Part shown: piece by piece, positions 20,409-30,472 of the stretch
Layout: the number at the start of each line of letters is the position of its first letter
How positions within the stretch are numbered: position 1 is the first letter of the stretch
Source of the DNA: Pseudomonas sp. LP_7_YM
Lineage (GTDB): Bacteria; Pseudomonadota; Gammaproteobacteria; Pseudomonadales; Pseudomonadaceae
Length of the DNA: 64,000 nucleotides
Direction: 5' to 3'
Assembly: GCF_004364435.1 (NCBI RefSeq)
Contig: NZ_SOCT01000002.1
Span: 620,001-684,000 of the forward strand
The notes under the pieces: model-generated
Told to the model about the DNA's origin: nothing
Seen by the model: the letters and a program-made list of their open reading frames with translations, nothing else
The model's database searches: none
Translations under genes and position numbers: made by a program

Positions 20409-21098
20409 ATGCTAAATCGCTTTGCACCCCTCGTGCCTCTCGCACTCGTGACGCTGCTGTTCGGCTGCGCGGCCCAGATGCCAGCGCCGCAACAGCAGTC
20501 GCAGACTCCGCATTTAAAGGACTCTGCCACCGCCCAAACTGCCAAACGTGTCGACTATGCGTCCGCTTCCGTTCTGGAAGACGAGATCGCCACCGAAGAT
20601 GAACTGGCTCAATTTGCCGACGCCAAACCTTACCGTTTACCGGTTCTGGCTGACAGCATTCTGGAGCGTGGTAAATCGTTGATCGGTACCCGTTACCGTT
20701 TCGGCGGTACCTCGACAGCGTCCGGTTTCGATTGCAGCGGTTTCATCGGCTATCTGTTTCGTGAAGAGGCTGGCATGAGCCTGCCGCGTTCTTCCCGCGA
20801 GATGATCAACATCGATGCTCCGCTGGTCAAGCGCAATGACCTCAAGCCGGGCGACTTGCTGTTCTTCAGCACAGCGGGCCGTGGTCGTGTGAGTCATGCC
20901 GGCATCTACCTGGGCGACGATCAGTTCATCCACTCCAGCAGCCGTCGCAGTGGTGGTGTTCGCGTTGACAGCCTTGACGATGCCTACTGGGCCAGAACCT
21001 TCATCGAAGCCAAGCGCGCGTTGGCCATGGCGCCTTCCCAGGTCCCTGAAACGACGACTGCGATGACTTCGACTACAATCAAGCGCCAACACCGGTAG
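20409..21098 (+). CDS. NlpC/P60-family peptidase lipoprotein (first of two)
   Basis: 229 residues. Lipoprotein signal with lipobox TLLFGC (Cys20), a linker rich in Gln/Ala/Asp, then the C40 peptidase domain. Catalytic Cys is in SGFDCSGFIGYLF, His in GRVSHAGIYLG, and the third polar residue follows in FIHSSSRR. Such enzymes cut cell-wall stem peptides, usually as endopeptidases. A Thr-rich tail (ETTTAMTSTT) follows the domain. An in-frame GTG lies 6 nt upstream. It is paralogous to the next gene. Confidence 0.9.
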   Translation: MLNRFAPLVPLALVTLLFGCAAQMPAPQQQSQTPHLKDSATAQTAKRVDYASASVLEDEIATEDELAQFADAKPYRLPVLADSILERGKSLIGTRYRFGGTSTASGFDCSGFIGYLFREEAGMSLPRSSREMINIDAPLVKRNDLKPGDLLFFSTAGRGRVSHAGIYLGDDQFIHSSSRRSGGVRVDSLDDAYWARTFIEAKRALAMAPSQVPETTTAMTSTTIKRQHR

Positions 21099-21218
21099 TA
21101 GGGGCTCTTGCCAGGACGGCAACACCTCCTGCCTTGGTCGTGCAGTCGGGCAAACCCTGATTGCACGAGCCCCCGGCTCCCGGCAGAGTAAGCCGCATCC
21201 TCAAGGGTTGTTGTGTTT

Positions 21219-21755
21219 ATGTCGTTTACGGTTCGCCTGACTGTCGCTTCACTGGCTGTATTGCTGGCTGCCTGTTCCAGCAACCCACCGCCTCCTGCCC
21301 CCAGGGTCATTTACCGACCTGTGGTTTCTGCACCTTCTCAATTTTCTTCGCCGCTTGCTGATGACGTGTTGCTGCGTGCTATCGGGCTGGTGGGTACCCC
21401 TTATCGCTGGGGCGGGAACACGCCGGATTCGGGCTTCGATTGCAGTGGCCTGATCGGTTACGTGTATCAGGGCGCCGCCGGTATCGTTCTACCGCGCTCA
21501 ACCCGCGACATGATTCGCCTGCGTGGCCCTGAAATCGGGCGCAACCAGTTGCAGACCGGTGACCTGGTGTTCTTCGCGACAAGTGGTAGCTCGAACGTCA
21601 GTCATGCCGGGATTTACGTCGGCGAAGGTCGTTTCGTGCATGCGCCGGCTACGGGCGGTACTGTCAAGCTGGACAGCCTCGACAAGCCCTACTGGCAGAA
21701 GGCATGGCTGAGCGCCAAGCGCGTGATTCAGCCTTCGAACCTGGCGAAACAGTAG
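21219..21755 (+). CDS. NlpC/P60-family peptidase lipoprotein (second of two)
   Basis: 178 residues. Lipobox LLAAC (Cys19), a short Pro-rich linker (NPPPPAPR), then the C40 domain: GTPYRWGGNTPDSGFDCSG with the catalytic Cys, NVSHAGIYVGEG with the catalytic His, and RFVHAPATGG. About 50 nt shorter in its linker than its neighbour, it keeps the same domain core, so the pair looks like an old tandem duplication. Predicted murein endopeptidase of the cell envelope. A GTG lies 6 nt before the chosen ATG. Confidence 0.9.
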   Translation: MSFTVRLTVASLAVLLAACSSNPPPPAPRVIYRPVVSAPSQFSSPLADDVLLRAIGLVGTPYRWGGNTPDSGFDCSGLIGYVYQGAAGIVLPRSTRDMIRLRGPEIGRNQLQTGDLVFFATSGSSNVSHAGIYVGEGRFVHAPATGGTVKLDSLDKPYWQKAWLSAKRVIQPSNLAKQ

Positions 21756-21773
21756 AGCTGTTCTCGTGTGGTG

Positions 21774-22296
21774 TCAGTGCAATCGCGGTGTGGCGGTTGA
21801 AGGCTGCACTGTCCGCGCCGCAGTTACTCGCCAGATCTTGTTGCCGACATCATCGGCGACCAGCACGCCACCCCTGTTATCGTTGACCACGCCCACCGGG
21901 CGGCCTTGAGCTTTTTCATCGGCACGCCGGCACCCGCGCAGCCCATGACTTTCTTCATGACCCAGCCCTTGATGCCTTTACTGTCATCGGGCTTGGGTGG
22001 CGCGTTGGTTTCGGCTACCCGCACATCGCCATCGAGCAGCACGTACAGCCAGCACGGGTGATCGAGATTTTCTGCGAACGCGGCGACCTGCGTGCCACCT
22101 GCTGCCGTGGGTTTGCCGCCAGCAGGCCAGTCCACAGCCGGAGCGATGTGGTGGGGATCAGTGTCTTGTTCGGTTCCGGCAGGCTGGGCGAGGGACCAAT
22201 GCCGTCGGACACCTGCAATGTGGAGGATTCTCCGCATCCCGCGAGCCCGCTGGCCACCAGCAGCCACATCACACACTGAGGTTTGAGCTTGAACAT
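21774..22296 (-). pseudogene. Decayed PQQ-type sorbosone dehydrogenase-like gene
   Basis: Fragments of a periplasmic PQQ-dependent sugar dehydrogenase (L-sorbosone dehydrogenase family) are readable in three frames. Start: a lipoprotein signal from ATG 22296 (LLVASGLAGCGESST) to PSPSLPEPNKTLIPT. A frameshift near 22170 leads to IAPAVDWPAGGKPTAAGG ... DVRVAETNAPPKPDD ... [16 protein letters not shown]. There, near 21915, most of the enzyme is missing and the frame changes again to the C-terminal tail [27 protein letters not shown], ending at TGA 21774-21776. An intact member is about 430 residues, so roughly 800 nt are deleted. Confidence 0.8.
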
Positions 22297-22392
22297 GATC
22301 GATCTCCCTTCCTGGCAGTCATGAAATCGCATGTCCATGAGTAGAGGTCGCTCGCAAGTGTCGGTTCCACTGCAGATCAATGGCCGCGCCGA

Positions 22393-22421
22393 TTGACGCT
22401 GTGGGGTCAACCCACTAACCT
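22393..22421 (+). promoter_or_regulatory. Candidate sigma-70 promoter for the cobalamin operon
   Basis: TTGACG (22393-22398), 17-nt spacer, TAACCT (22416-22421). The -35 matches 5 of 6 consensus bases, the -10 only 3 of 6. Transcription would begin about 22428, right where the riboswitch starts, which supports the call. Confidence 0.5.
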
Positions 22422-22431
22422 GCGCCGATTG

Positions 22432-22650
22432 TTTCAGGTGCCCGCGGCCAAGGCCGATCAACAGGGTGAAACAGGGAAGCCGGTGCGAACGCGTTTGCAA
22501 TCAATCCCGGCGCTGCCCCCGCAACGGTAAATGAGTCAAAGCCACGCACGATGCCACTGTGTTCGTCGAACATGGGAAGGCGCGTGGCTTGTGCATCAGC
22601 TCATGAGTCCGGAGACCGGCCTGATCCATTCAACAGCATCACGGAGGGCG
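22432..22650 (+). ncRNA. Cobalamin (adenosylcobalamin) riboswitch
   Basis: All conserved blocks are visible: the P2/P3 leader GGTGCCCGC and AACAGGGTGAAACAGGGAA, then GCCGGTG, the central core CCCGGCGCTGCCCCCGCAAC with GGTAA, and the 3' element GAGTCCGGAGACCGGCCTGAT (first 20 nt from 22606). It precedes cobO by about 100 nt and would shut off the operon when adenosylcobalamin is plentiful. I could not identify the expression platform with certainty. Confidence 0.95.
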
Positions 22651-22749
22651 ATGCTCTGCGCAGGCTCGGGCCATCCCGCTCCCGCGCCTGCTGCCAGTCT
22701 TTGCCTGCACCCTCCGTTTGCCACACCTGCCCGCAAGCGGAGAGCTGAG

Positions 22750-23361
22750 ATGAGCGAATCCCCCGAACGTGACGAACGCCACCTGGCGCGCATGCTGCGC
22801 AAGAAGGCGGTAATGGACGAGCGCATTGCCAGCGCGCCAAATGAATGCGGCCTGCTGCTGGTCCTGACCGGCAATGGCAAGGGCAAGAGCAGCTCGGCCT
22901 TCGGCATGCTCGCGCGGGCCATGGGGCACGGTATGCAGTGCGGTGTGGTGCAGTTCATCAAAGGCCGCAATGCCACGGGCGAGGAGCTGTTCTTCCGCCG
23001 CTTCCCCGAGCAGGTGCGTTATCACGTCATGGGCGAGGGATTCACCTGGGAAACCCAGGACCGTCAGCGTGACATCGCCGCTGCCGAGGCCGCGTGGACC
23101 GTGACCCAGGAGTTGCTGCGCAATCCCGAGATCGGTCTGGTGGTCCTTGACGAGCTGAACATTGCGCTCAAGCACGGCTATCTGGATCTGGAGCAGGTGC
23201 TCAGCGATCTGCAGGCGCGGCCACCGATGCAGCACGTGGTAGTGACGGGGCGGGGCGCCAAACAGGAACTGATCGACCTGTCCGATACCGTGTCCGACAT
23301 CGGCGTGGTCAAGCACGCGTTTCAGGCGGGTATCAAGGCGCAGAAGGGCATCGAACTGTGA
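22750..23361 (+). CDS. cobO: Corrinoid (cob(I)yrinic acid a,c-diamide) adenosyltransferase
   Basis: 203 residues, CobA/CobO/BtuR family. P-loop LTGNGKGKSSSAFGMLARA, substrate region GVVQFIKGRNATGEE and the Walker B-like VVLDELNIALKHGY. It transfers the adenosyl group of ATP to the corrinoid cobalt. First gene after the cobalamin riboswitch. The ATG at MSESPERDERH fits the usual N-terminus; longer in-frame starts would lie inside the riboswitch. Confidence 0.95.
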   Translation: MSESPERDERHLARMLRKKAVMDERIASAPNECGLLLVLTGNGKGKSSSAFGMLARAMGHGMQCGVVQFIKGRNATGEELFFRRFPEQVRYHVMGEGFTWETQDRQRDIAAAEAAWTVTQELLRNPEIGLVVLDELNIALKHGYLDLEQVLSDLQARPPMQHVVVTGRGAKQELIDLSDTVSDIGVVKHAFQAGIKAQKGIEL

Positions 23362-23371
23362 GTGAGCGTTC

Positions 23372-24667
23372 ATGAGTCAACCCCGGCATTGCCCTGCGGT
23401 ATTGATCGCCGCGCCTGCTTCCGGGCAGGGCAAGACCACGGTCACGGCGGCGTTGGCGCGACTGCATCGCAATCAGGGGCGCAAGGTTCGGGTTTTCAAA
23501 TGCGGGCCTGACTTTCTTGACCCGATGATTCTGGAGCGCGCCAGCGGCCACCCCGTGTATCAGTTGGACATGTGGATGGTGGGCGAAGACGAGAGCCGCC
23601 GCTTGCTGTGGGAAGCCGCCGCCGATGCCGATCTGATCCTGATCGAGGGCGTCATGGGCCTGTTCGACGGGACGCCTTCGAGTGCTGATCTGGCGCGACG
23701 TTTCGGCGTACCGGTGCTGGCCGTGATCGACGGCACCGCCATGGCACAGACCTTCGGGGCGCTGGCCCTGGGGCTGGCGCGCTATCAGCCTGATCTGCCA
23801 TTCGCCGGGGTGCTGGCTAACCGCGTCGGGACTGTACGGCATGCACAGTTGCTTGAAGGCAGCCTGACCGAAGGCTTGCGCTGGTATGGCGCGCTGTCAC
23901 GGGAAACGGCAATCGAGCTGCCGAGCCGCCATCTGGGGCTGGTCCAGGCCAATGAACTCAACGACCTGGACATCCGGCTGGACGCAGCCGCTGCGGCTCT
24001 GGCTGGCACCTGCGACGCCACCCTGCCGCCTGCCGTCGTATTCGACGCGCCAGAAATCGTGCCTGCCGAGCCTTTGCTCGAAGGCGTGCGGATTGCTGTC
24101 GCCCATGATGAAGCTTTCGCCTTTACCTACAACGCCAGTCTTGATTTGTTGCGGGCGATGGGCGCCGAACTGCTGTTCTTCTCGCCGATCCGCGATCAGC
24201 AATTGCCCGATGCCGACAGCCTGTACCTGCCTGGCGGTTATCCCGAACTGCATCACCTGGCGCTGGGGCAAAACCATTCGATGCTCCGGGCCATCCGCAC
24301 GCATCATCAGGCAGGAAAACCGTTACTGGCCGAGTGCGGCGGGATGCTGTACCTGCTCAACGCGCTGACTGACGTAGAGGGCTTGCGTGTCGAGTTGGTG
24401 GGCTTGCTGGATGGCGAGGCAGTGATGCAAAAGCGTCTGGCGGCACTGGCCTTGCAATCGGTGAAACTGCCGGAGGGAACCTTGCGCGGCCACACCTATC
24501 ACCATTCGCTGACCAGCACCGAACTGACCCCGATTGCCCGTGGCGTGAGTCCCAATGGCGGTCGAGGTGCCGAGGCGGTGTATCGCGACGGGCGAACGAC
24601 CGCGTCGTACGTGCATTTTTATTTCCCGTCCAACCCCCAGGCGCTGGCGGCGCTGTTTTTGCCATGA
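23372..24667 (+). CDS. cobB: Cobyrinate a,c-diamide synthase
   Basis: 431 residues. N-terminal ATP-binding domain with APASGQGKTTVTAALAR and FKCGPDFLDPM; C-terminal class-I glutamine amidotransferase with the nucleophile Cys in LLAECGGMLYL and the His in GHTYHHS. It amidates the a- and c-side chains of cobyrinic acid. Starts 10 nt after cobO. Known in Salmonella as cbiA. Confidence 0.95.
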   Translation: MSQPRHCPAVLIAAPASGQGKTTVTAALARLHRNQGRKVRVFKCGPDFLDPMILERASGHPVYQLDMWMVGEDESRRLLWEAAADADLILIEGVMGLFDGTPSSADLARRFGVPVLAVIDGTAMAQTFGALALGLARYQPDLPFAGVLANRVGTVRHAQLLEGSLTEGLRWYGALSRETAIELPSRHLGLVQANELNDLDIRLDAAAAALAGTCDATLPPAVVFDAPEIVPAEPLLEGVRIAVAHDEAFAFTYNASLDLLRAMGAELLFFSPIRDQQLPDADSLYLPGGYPELHHLALGQNHSMLRAIRTHHQAGKPLLAECGGMLYLLNALTDVEGLRVELVGLLDGEAVMQKRLAALALQSVKLPEGTLRGHTYHHSLTSTELTPIARGVSPNGGRGAEAVYRDGRTTASYVHFYFPSNPQALAALFLP

Positions 24668-24730
24668 ACAATGCTCCCTCACGTTCTTTTGCCTGTTTCA
24701 TCGGGTTTGTATGCAGGGGTGCAGGACCTC

Positions 24731-24822
24731 GCGGCAGCGAATTCATTCGCGAAGCGGTGTCACAGGCCATGAACCTGTACCGAATGCCCAGGCCTCTCGT
24801 GAATGAATTCGCGCCTACAGGT
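24731..24822. repeat. REP doublet inside the cobalamin operon
   Basis: GCAGCGAATTCATTCGCGAAGCGG (from 24733) and inverted CTCGTGAATGAATTCGCGCCTACAG near 24798-24822, separated by about 40 nt containing ACAGG/CCTGT. It lies between cobB and bluB, the only gap wider than about 10 nt in the operon. Confidence 0.75.
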
Positions 24823-24874
24823 TCTGTGCACGCATCGGATGTGCGCGGTCAGCAGGCAGGCTGGGGTCATCGCC

Positions 24875-25525
24875 ATGACTGACCACACCTTCAGCGACGA
24901 CGAGCGCGCTGCAGTCTACCGGGCCATCGCCGAGCGCCGGGACATGCGTCATTTCTGTGGTGGTTCGGTGGCACCCGAACTGTTGGCGCGTTTGCTGGAG
25001 GCCGCGCATCAGGCCCCCAGTGTCGGGCTGATGCAGCCGTGGCGCTTCATCCGGATCAGCGATCGCCAGTTGCGCGGACAGATTCAGGCACAGGTGGAGG
25101 CGGAACGGATACGCACTGCAAAAGCCCTCGGTGAGCGCTCCGACGACTTCATGACGCTTAAGGTCGAAGGCATCAACGATTGCGCCGAAGTGCTGGTTGC
25201 GGCGCTCATGGACGATCGCGAGAAACATATTTTCGGACGTCGTACCTTGCCGGAAATGGACATGGCCTCGTTGTCTTGCGCCATCCAGAACCTGTGGCTG
25301 GCGGCTCGCGCCGAGGGGCTGGGCATGGGCTGGGTGTCACTGTTCGAACCCCAGGCGCTGGCCGACCTTCTGCAGATGCCGGCCGGCTCGAAACCCTTGG
25401 CGATTCTGTGTCTGGGGCCGGTCAGGGAATTCTATCCGGCGCCGATGCTGGTACTGGAAGGCTGGGCGCAGGCGCGCCCGTTGCACGAACTGCTCTACGA
25501 GAACCAATGGGGAGTGACTTCATGA
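24875..25525 (+). CDS. bluB: 5,6-dimethylbenzimidazole synthase BluB
   Basis: 216 residues, nitroreductase-like flavoprotein. Features: [33 protein letters not shown] (FMN contact), [19 protein letters not shown] and SLFEP. BluB uses oxygen to cleave reduced FMN into dimethylbenzimidazole, the lower ligand of B12; its presence implies aerobic synthesis. Its stop overlaps the next start (ATGA). Start [11 protein letters not shown] chosen by family; the upstream in-frame extension enters the REP element. Confidence 0.94.
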   Translation: MTDHTFSDDERAAVYRAIAERRDMRHFCGGSVAPELLARLLEAAHQAPSVGLMQPWRFIRISDRQLRGQIQAQVEAERIRTAKALGERSDDFMTLKVEGINDCAEVLVAALMDDREKHIFGRRTLPEMDMASLSCAIQNLWLAARAEGLGMGWVSLFEPQALADLLQMPAGSKPLAILCLGPVREFYPAPMLVLEGWAQARPLHELLYENQWGVTS

Positions 25526-26430
25526 GTGTGGCGTTGTTGAGCGTTGCCGGGGTCGCGCTGGACGCGTTGCTCGGTGAGCCAAAACGAAACCACCCGCTGG
25601 TGGCGTTCGGTCGATATGCCGAGCGCATCGAGCACCGTTTCAACACGCAAGGGCGCGGGTGGCGCAGTCACGGGGTCACGGCCTGGTTCATCGCGGTGGT
25701 CCCGCTGACGCTGCTGGTGACGTTCTTCAGTGGGTTGCCTTATGTGGGCTGGCTGGTGGAAGCAGCTGCGCTGTATTGTGCCTTGGGCCTGCGCAGCCTG
25801 GGAGAACACGTCGAGCCTGTGGCTCAAGCCTTGCGCAGCGATGATCTTGAAGGGGCGCGTCGCCGGGTGGGCTATCTGGTCAGCCGCCAGACTTCGGACC
25901 TGGACGCGACCGAAGTCGCCCGTGCCGCCACAGAGTCGGTTCTGGAGAACGGCAGCGACGCGGTATTCGCGGCCATCTTCTGGTTCGTGGTATTAGGCGC
26001 GCCGGGCGTGGTGCTCTATCGCCTGAGCAACACGCTGGACGCCATGTGGGGCTATCGCAATGAGCGCTTTGAGCGTTTCGGCTGGGCAGCGGCGAAAATC
26101 GACGACCTGCTTAACTATATTCCTGCGCGTCTCGTGGCTTTGACCTACGCGCTGCTGGGCAAAACCCGGCTTGCATTGCGCTGCTGGCACACACAGGCGC
26201 CGAAATGGGACAGCCCGAATGCGGGGCCGGTCATGGCCGCGGGCGCAGGTGCGCTGGGCGTGGAACTGGGTGGCGCGGCAATTTATCACGGCGAGCTGCA
26301 TCAACGTCCGCAACTGGGCGAGGGTGTGCCTGCCGATGCGGACTCAATAGACCGAGGCTGGCAGCTGGTACAGCGCGGTGTGTGGCTGTGGCTGCTGATT
26401 CTATGCCTGGGGACTGAATTCTATGCTTGA
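25522..26430 (+). CDS. cbiB: Adenosylcobinamide-phosphate synthase CbiB/CobD
   Basis: 302 residues, integral membrane protein with about five hydrophobic segments ([18 protein letters not shown] at the start, [52 protein letters not shown] and a C-terminal LWLLILCLG). Signatures: [25 protein letters not shown] and [15 protein letters not shown] DSPNAGPVM. It joins (R)-1-amino-2-propanol phosphate to adenosylcobyric acid. Overlaps bluB by 4 nt and cobD by 8 nt. Called cobD in PAO1-style naming. Confidence 0.95.
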   Translation: MSVALLSVAGVALDALLGEPKRNHPLVAFGRYAERIEHRFNTQGRGWRSHGVTAWFIAVVPLTLLVTFFSGLPYVGWLVEAAALYCALGLRSLGEHVEPVAQALRSDDLEGARRRVGYLVSRQTSDLDATEVARAATESVLENGSDAVFAAIFWFVVLGAPGVVLYRLSNTLDAMWGYRNERFERFGWAAAKIDDLLNYIPARLVALTYALLGKTRLALRCWHTQAPKWDSPNAGPVMAAGAGALGVELGGAAIYHGELHQRPQLGEGVPADADSIDRGWQLVQRGVWLWLLILCLGTEFYA

Positions 26431-27427
26431 GCACGGTGGCCGGTTGCGCGGGGTGGTGGCCCGATACGGTATCGGCGAGGCGGACTGGCTTGATCTGTCC
26501 AGCGGCATCTCGCCCTGGGCGTGGCCGATTCCGCCGATCCCTGCGTCGGCGTGGGCGCGTTTGCCAGAAACCGACGATGGTCTGGAGAACGCCGCTCGGC
26601 GTTATTACGGTGCTCCGGATTTACTACCGGTGGCCGGTTCCCAGGCAGCGATTCAGGCGTTGCCGCGCTTGCGTCAGCCGGGCAAGGTCGGCGTCTTGTC
26701 GCCTTGTTATGCCGAGCATGCGCAAGCGTGGCGCAGTAACGGTTTTCTGGTGCGCGAAGTGCTGGAGCATGAAGTCGAGCGTTTCATCGACGTTCTTGAC
26801 GTGCTGGTTGTGGTCAATCCCAACAATCCCACAGGGCTGAGCCTGACGCCCGAGCGCTTGCTTGAGTGGCACGCAAAACTGGCGCAGCGTGGCGGCTGGC
26901 TGGTGGTGGACGAGGCGTTCATGGACAACACGCCGCAGTTGAGCCTTGCCGCTGAAACCCAGCGCCCGGGTCTGGTCGTTTTGCGCTCGTTTGGCAAGTT
27001 TTTTGGGCTGGCCGGGGTGCGGCTTGGTTTCGTTCTTGGCGAATCGCATTTTCTCAAGGTGCTGGCCGGGCAGATCGGTCCCTGGTCGGTCAGCGGTCCC
27101 ACACGCATTCTCGGTCAGGCCTGTCTTGACGATGCCCATGGCCATCAACGGCAGCGCGCGCGTACGCAAGCGGCCAGTCAACGTCTGTTCGAGCTGCTGA
27201 CCCGATACGACCTTGCCCCCCAAGGCGGCTGTGCGCTGTTTCAATGGCTGATCACGCCGCGGGCCGCCGAACTGCACGAGTTCTGCGCCCGGCGCGGGAT
27301 TCTGCTGCGTATTTTTCTCGATGATGCGCCGCACAATGGCAGCCTGCGTTTCGGCCTGCCTCGCGACGAAGCTGACTGGCTGCGTCTGGAGCAGGCGCTG
27401 AGGGCATTTTCCCGGGAGCGTGCATGA
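26423..27427 (+). CDS. cobD: Threonine-phosphate decarboxylase
   Basis: 334 residues, class I/II aminotransferase-like PLP enzyme. PLP lysine in [17 protein letters not shown], substrate region [10 protein letters not shown], Asp in [10 protein letters not shown]. It makes 1-amino-2-propanol phosphate from threonine phosphate for the nucleotide-loop linker used by CbiB. Overlaps cbiB by 8 nt and cobQ by 4 nt. Called cobC in Pseudomonas denitrificans naming. Confidence 0.93.
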   Translation: MLEHGGRLRGVVARYGIGEADWLDLSSGISPWAWPIPPIPASAWARLPETDDGLENAARRYYGAPDLLPVAGSQAAIQALPRLRQPGKVGVLSPCYAEHAQAWRSNGFLVREVLEHEVERFIDVLDVLVVVNPNNPTGLSLTPERLLEWHAKLAQRGGWLVVDEAFMDNTPQLSLAAETQRPGLVVLRSFGKFFGLAGVRLGFVLGESHFLKVLAGQIGPWSVSGPTRILGQACLDDAHGHQRQRARTQAASQRLFELLTRYDLAPQGGCALFQWLITPRAAELHEFCARRGILLRIFLDDAPHNGSLRFGLPRDEADWLRLEQALRAFSRERA

Positions 27428-28914
27428 ACACTTCATCCGCCAGTAAAACCCTGATGGTGCAGGGTACAACCTCAGACGCGGGCAAGAGCACGCTGGTGAC
27501 CGCACTGTGCCGGTGGTTGACACGCCAGGGTGTGCGCACCGTGCCGTTCAAGCCACAGAACATGGCGCTCAACAGCGCGGTGACTGCCGACGGGGGCGAG
27601 ATCGGTCGCGCCCAGGCTGTGCAGGCCCAGGCGTGCGGCCTTGAGCCGCACACCGACATGAACCCGGTGCTGCTCAAACCCAACAGCGATACCGGGGCGC
27701 AGGTGATCATTCACGGCCGCGCAGTGACTACCATGAACGCTGTGGCCTACCACGACTACAAGGCGATCGCCATGCAGGCGGTGCTTGCCTCTCATCAACG
27801 GCTCAGCGCCGGCTGGCCGGTGGTGATGGTCGAAGGGGCGGGGTCCCCGGCGGAAATCAATCTGCGAGCGGGCGACATCGCCAACATGGGCTTCGCCGAA
27901 GCAGTGGATTGCCCGGTATTGCTGGTGGCCGACATCAATCGCGGCGGCGTCTTCGCGCATCTGGTCGGCACTCTGGAGCTGCTTTCTGCCAGTGAACAGG
28001 CACGCGTGAAGGGCTTCATCATCAACCGTTTTCGCGGCGACATCGCCTTGCTCCAACCGGGCCTGGACTGGCTGGAGCAGCGCACCGGCAAACCGGTGGT
28101 CGGCGTGTTGCCCTATGTCACGGATCTGCATCTGGAGGCCGAGGACGGTCTCGATCAGCGCCAGACCGACAAGGCCGAGCACGTCCTTAACGTGGTGGTG
28201 CCAGTGTTGCCGCGCATCAGCAACCACACCGACTTCGACCCCTTGCGCCTGCATCCGCAGGTCAATCTGCAATTTGTCGGGCCGGGCCAGCCGATCCCCT
28301 CCGCCGATCTGATCATCCTGCCGGGTTCCAAAAGCGTGCGCAGCGATCTGGCCTACCTGCGCAGCAACGGCTGGGCCACCGCGATCGGTCGCCACTTACG
28401 CTACGGCGGCAAAGTGCTGGGGATCTGCGGCGGGCTGCAGATGCTCGGAGAGCATTTGCATGACCCACTGGGCCTTGAGGGCGCAGCCGGTTCAAGTCCC
28501 GGGCTGGGGCTGCTGGCTCTGAGCACGGTACTGGCTGAGGAAAAACAACTGCGCAACGTGCGAGGCCGACTGACTCTGCAAGACGCGCAAGTCACCGGTT
28601 ACGAGATCCACGCGGGCGTAACCACAGGGCCAGCGCTGGAAAACCCCTTGGTGCAGCTTAGCGATGGCCGTTGCGACGGCGCGCAGAGTGCCGATGGGCA
28701 AGTGCTTGGCACCTACCTGCACGGGCTGTTCGAAAACCCGGCCTCCAGCAGCGCCTTGTTGGGTTGGGCTGGGTTGCAGAACGTGCAGCGGGTTGATTAT
28801 CACGCCTTGCGTGAACGCGATATCGAACGGCTTGCCGATCTGGTCGAGGAACATCTGGACGGCAGACTGCTGCGTGAACTCTGTGGTCTGGAGCCAGCCC
28901 GATGCAGCAATTGA
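27424..28914 (+). CDS. cobQ: Adenosylcobyric acid (cobyric acid) synthase
   Basis: 496 residues. N-terminal ATP-binding domain ([35 protein letters not shown]) and C-terminal glutamine amidotransferase with the nucleophile Cys in [12 protein letters not shown] and His in GTYLHGLFE. It amidates side chains b, d, e and g. ATGA overlap with the previous gene. Salmonella name cbiP. Confidence 0.96.
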   Translation: MNTSSASKTLMVQGTTSDAGKSTLVTALCRWLTRQGVRTVPFKPQNMALNSAVTADGGEIGRAQAVQAQACGLEPHTDMNPVLLKPNSDTGAQVIIHGRAVTTMNAVAYHDYKAIAMQAVLASHQRLSAGWPVVMVEGAGSPAEINLRAGDIANMGFAEAVDCPVLLVADINRGGVFAHLVGTLELLSASEQARVKGFIINRFRGDIALLQPGLDWLEQRTGKPVVGVLPYVTDLHLEAEDGLDQRQTDKAEHVLNVVVPVLPRISNHTDFDPLRLHPQVNLQFVGPGQPIPSADLIILPGSKSVRSDLAYLRSNGWATAIGRHLRYGGKVLGICGGLQMLGEHLHDPLGLEGAAGSSPGLGLLALSTVLAEEKQLRNVRGRLTLQDAQVTGYEIHAGVTTGPALENPLVQLSDGRCDGAQSADGQVLGTYLHGLFENPASSSALLGWAGLQNVQRVDYHALRERDIERLADLVEEHLDGRLLRELCGLEPARCSN

Positions 28915-29423
28915 TCCTCGGCGGGGCGCGCTCCGGCAAGAGTCGGTTGGCTGAAAGGCTGGCCGGTGAAAGCGGGCTCGACGTCACCTATATCGCTACC
29001 AGTCAGTCACTCGATGGCGAGATGAACCAACGGGTCGCGCTGCATCGTCAGCGTCGCCCGGACAGTTGGGGGCTGGTCGAGGAACCGCTCGAACTGGCTC
29101 GCGTATTAAAGGAAAACGCCGCACCGGATCGTTGCCTGTTGGTCGACTGCCTGACCCTGTGGCTGACCAATCTGCTGATGCTGGACGATCCGCAGCGACT
29201 GGCGCAGGAGCGCGATGCATTACTCGACTGCCTGGGGCGATTGCCCGGGCAAATCATTTTCGTCAGCAATGAAACCGGGCTGGGTGTCGTTCCCCTCGGC
29301 GAACTGACCCGTCGCTATGTTGATGAAGCCGGCTGGCTGCATCAGGCGCTGGCCGAGCAATGTCAGCGGGTGGTGTTCACCGTCGCTGGACTGCCCATGA
29401 CCCTTAAAGGATCCGCACTATGA
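28902..29423 (+). CDS. cobU: Adenosylcobinamide kinase / guanylyltransferase
   Basis: 173 residues. P-loop [15 protein letters not shown], guanylylated His region in [11 protein letters not shown], and [15 protein letters not shown]. It phosphorylates adenosylcobinamide and adds GMP to give adenosylcobinamide-GDP. Overlaps cobQ by 13 nt. Also called cobP. Confidence 0.95.
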   Translation: MQQLILGGARSGKSRLAERLAGESGLDVTYIATSQSLDGEMNQRVALHRQRRPDSWGLVEEPLELARVLKENAAPDRCLLVDCLTLWLTNLLMLDDPQRLAQERDALLDCLGRLPGQIIFVSNETGLGVVPLGELTRRYVDEAGWLHQALAEQCQRVVFTVAGLPMTLKGSAL

Positions 29424-30472
29424 CTAATGCCTGGTGGCTCAACCCTGCGCGTGAAATCGATCAAGACAGCCGCGAGCAGGCGCTCGCCCGGCAGCAGCAG
29501 TTGACCAAACCCACGGGGTCATTGGGCCAACTGGAAGCGGTCGCAGTTGAACTGGCCGGTCTGCAAGGCCAGCTCAACCCCAGGGTCGATAAGCTCTGGA
29601 TCGCGATTTTCGCTGGCGACCACGGCGTGGTTGCCGAAGGGGTCTCGGCTTATCCGCAGGAAGTCACCGGGCAGATGCTGCACAACTTTGTCATGGGGGG
29701 CGCGGCCATCAGTGTGCTTGCCAAACAGTTGTCCGCCCAGCTGGATGTGGTCGACCTGGGCACCGTTTCGCCGCTGAACCTGCCGGGTGTGCGCCATCTG
29801 AATCTGGGCGCAGGCACCGCCAACTTCGCCAAGGCCCCGGCGATGACTGAGGAGCAACTTGAACGTGCTCTGGCAGGGGGGCGAGAAAGCGTACAACGGG
29901 CCAAAGCGGCAGGCACCGAGCTGTTTATCGGTGGCGAAATGGGGATCGGCAACACCACGGCGGCCAGCGCGCTAGCCTGTTCGCTGCTCAATTGCCCGGC
30001 ACCGCTTCTGGTCGGTCCCGGCACGGGGCTGGATGCTCAAGGGGTCCAGCGCAAGGTGCAGGTCATCGAGCAGGCATTGCAGCTGCATGCAGCCCAATCC
30101 GGCGATGCGCTGGGCAGCTTGCGCACCTTTGGCGGGTTTGAAATAGCGGCGTTAACAGGCGCCTACCTGGCCTGTGCGCAGGAAGGGATCGTGGCGCTGG
30201 TGGACGGCTTCATCTGTACGGTGGCGGCGCTGGTGGCGGTGCGGCTGAATCCTTCTTGTCGTCAATGGCTGTTCTTTGGCCACCGGGGAGCCGAGCCGGG
30301 TCATCGTCATGTGCTGGAAGCCTTGAAGGCCGAGCCGCTTCTGGAGCTGGGCTTGCGGCTGGGCGAGGGCAGTGGTGCGGCGTTGGCGGTGCCGCTGTTG
30401 CGCCTGGCGTGCGAGTTGCACAACGGTATGGCGACCTTCGCCGAAGCGGCAGTGGCGGACCGACCGGCATGA
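29420..30472 (+). CDS. cobT: Nicotinate-nucleotide:dimethylbenzimidazole phosphoribosyltransferase
   Basis: 350 residues. Signature segments: [54 protein letters not shown] and [13 protein letters not shown]; the catalytic Glu lies in the C-terminal [16 protein letters not shown] region. It makes alpha-ribazole phosphate from the base supplied by BluB. Overlaps cobU by 4 nt and the next gene by 4 nt. Confidence 0.95.
   Translation: MTNAWWLNPAREIDQDSREQALARQQQLTKPTGSLGQLEAVAVELAGLQGQLNPRVDKLWIAIFAGDHGVVAEGVSAYPQEVTGQMLHNFVMGGAAISVLAKQLSAQLDVVDLGTVSPLNLPGVRHLNLGAGTANFAKAPAMTEEQLERALAGGRESVQRAKAAGTELFIGGEMGIGNTTAASALACSLLNCPAPLLVGPGTGLDAQGVQRKVQVIEQALQLHAAQSGDALGSLRTFGGFEIAALTGAYLACAQEGIVALVDGFICTVAALVAVRLNPSCRQWLFFGHRGAEPGHRHVLEALKAEPLLELGLRLGEGSGAALAVPLLRLACELHNGMATFAEAAVADRPA

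Noticed and set aside
25180..25521. N-terminal extension of cbiB by about 114 codons
   Set aside because: The extension lies wholly inside bluB; the ATG at 25522 overlapping the bluB stop gives the normal family length.
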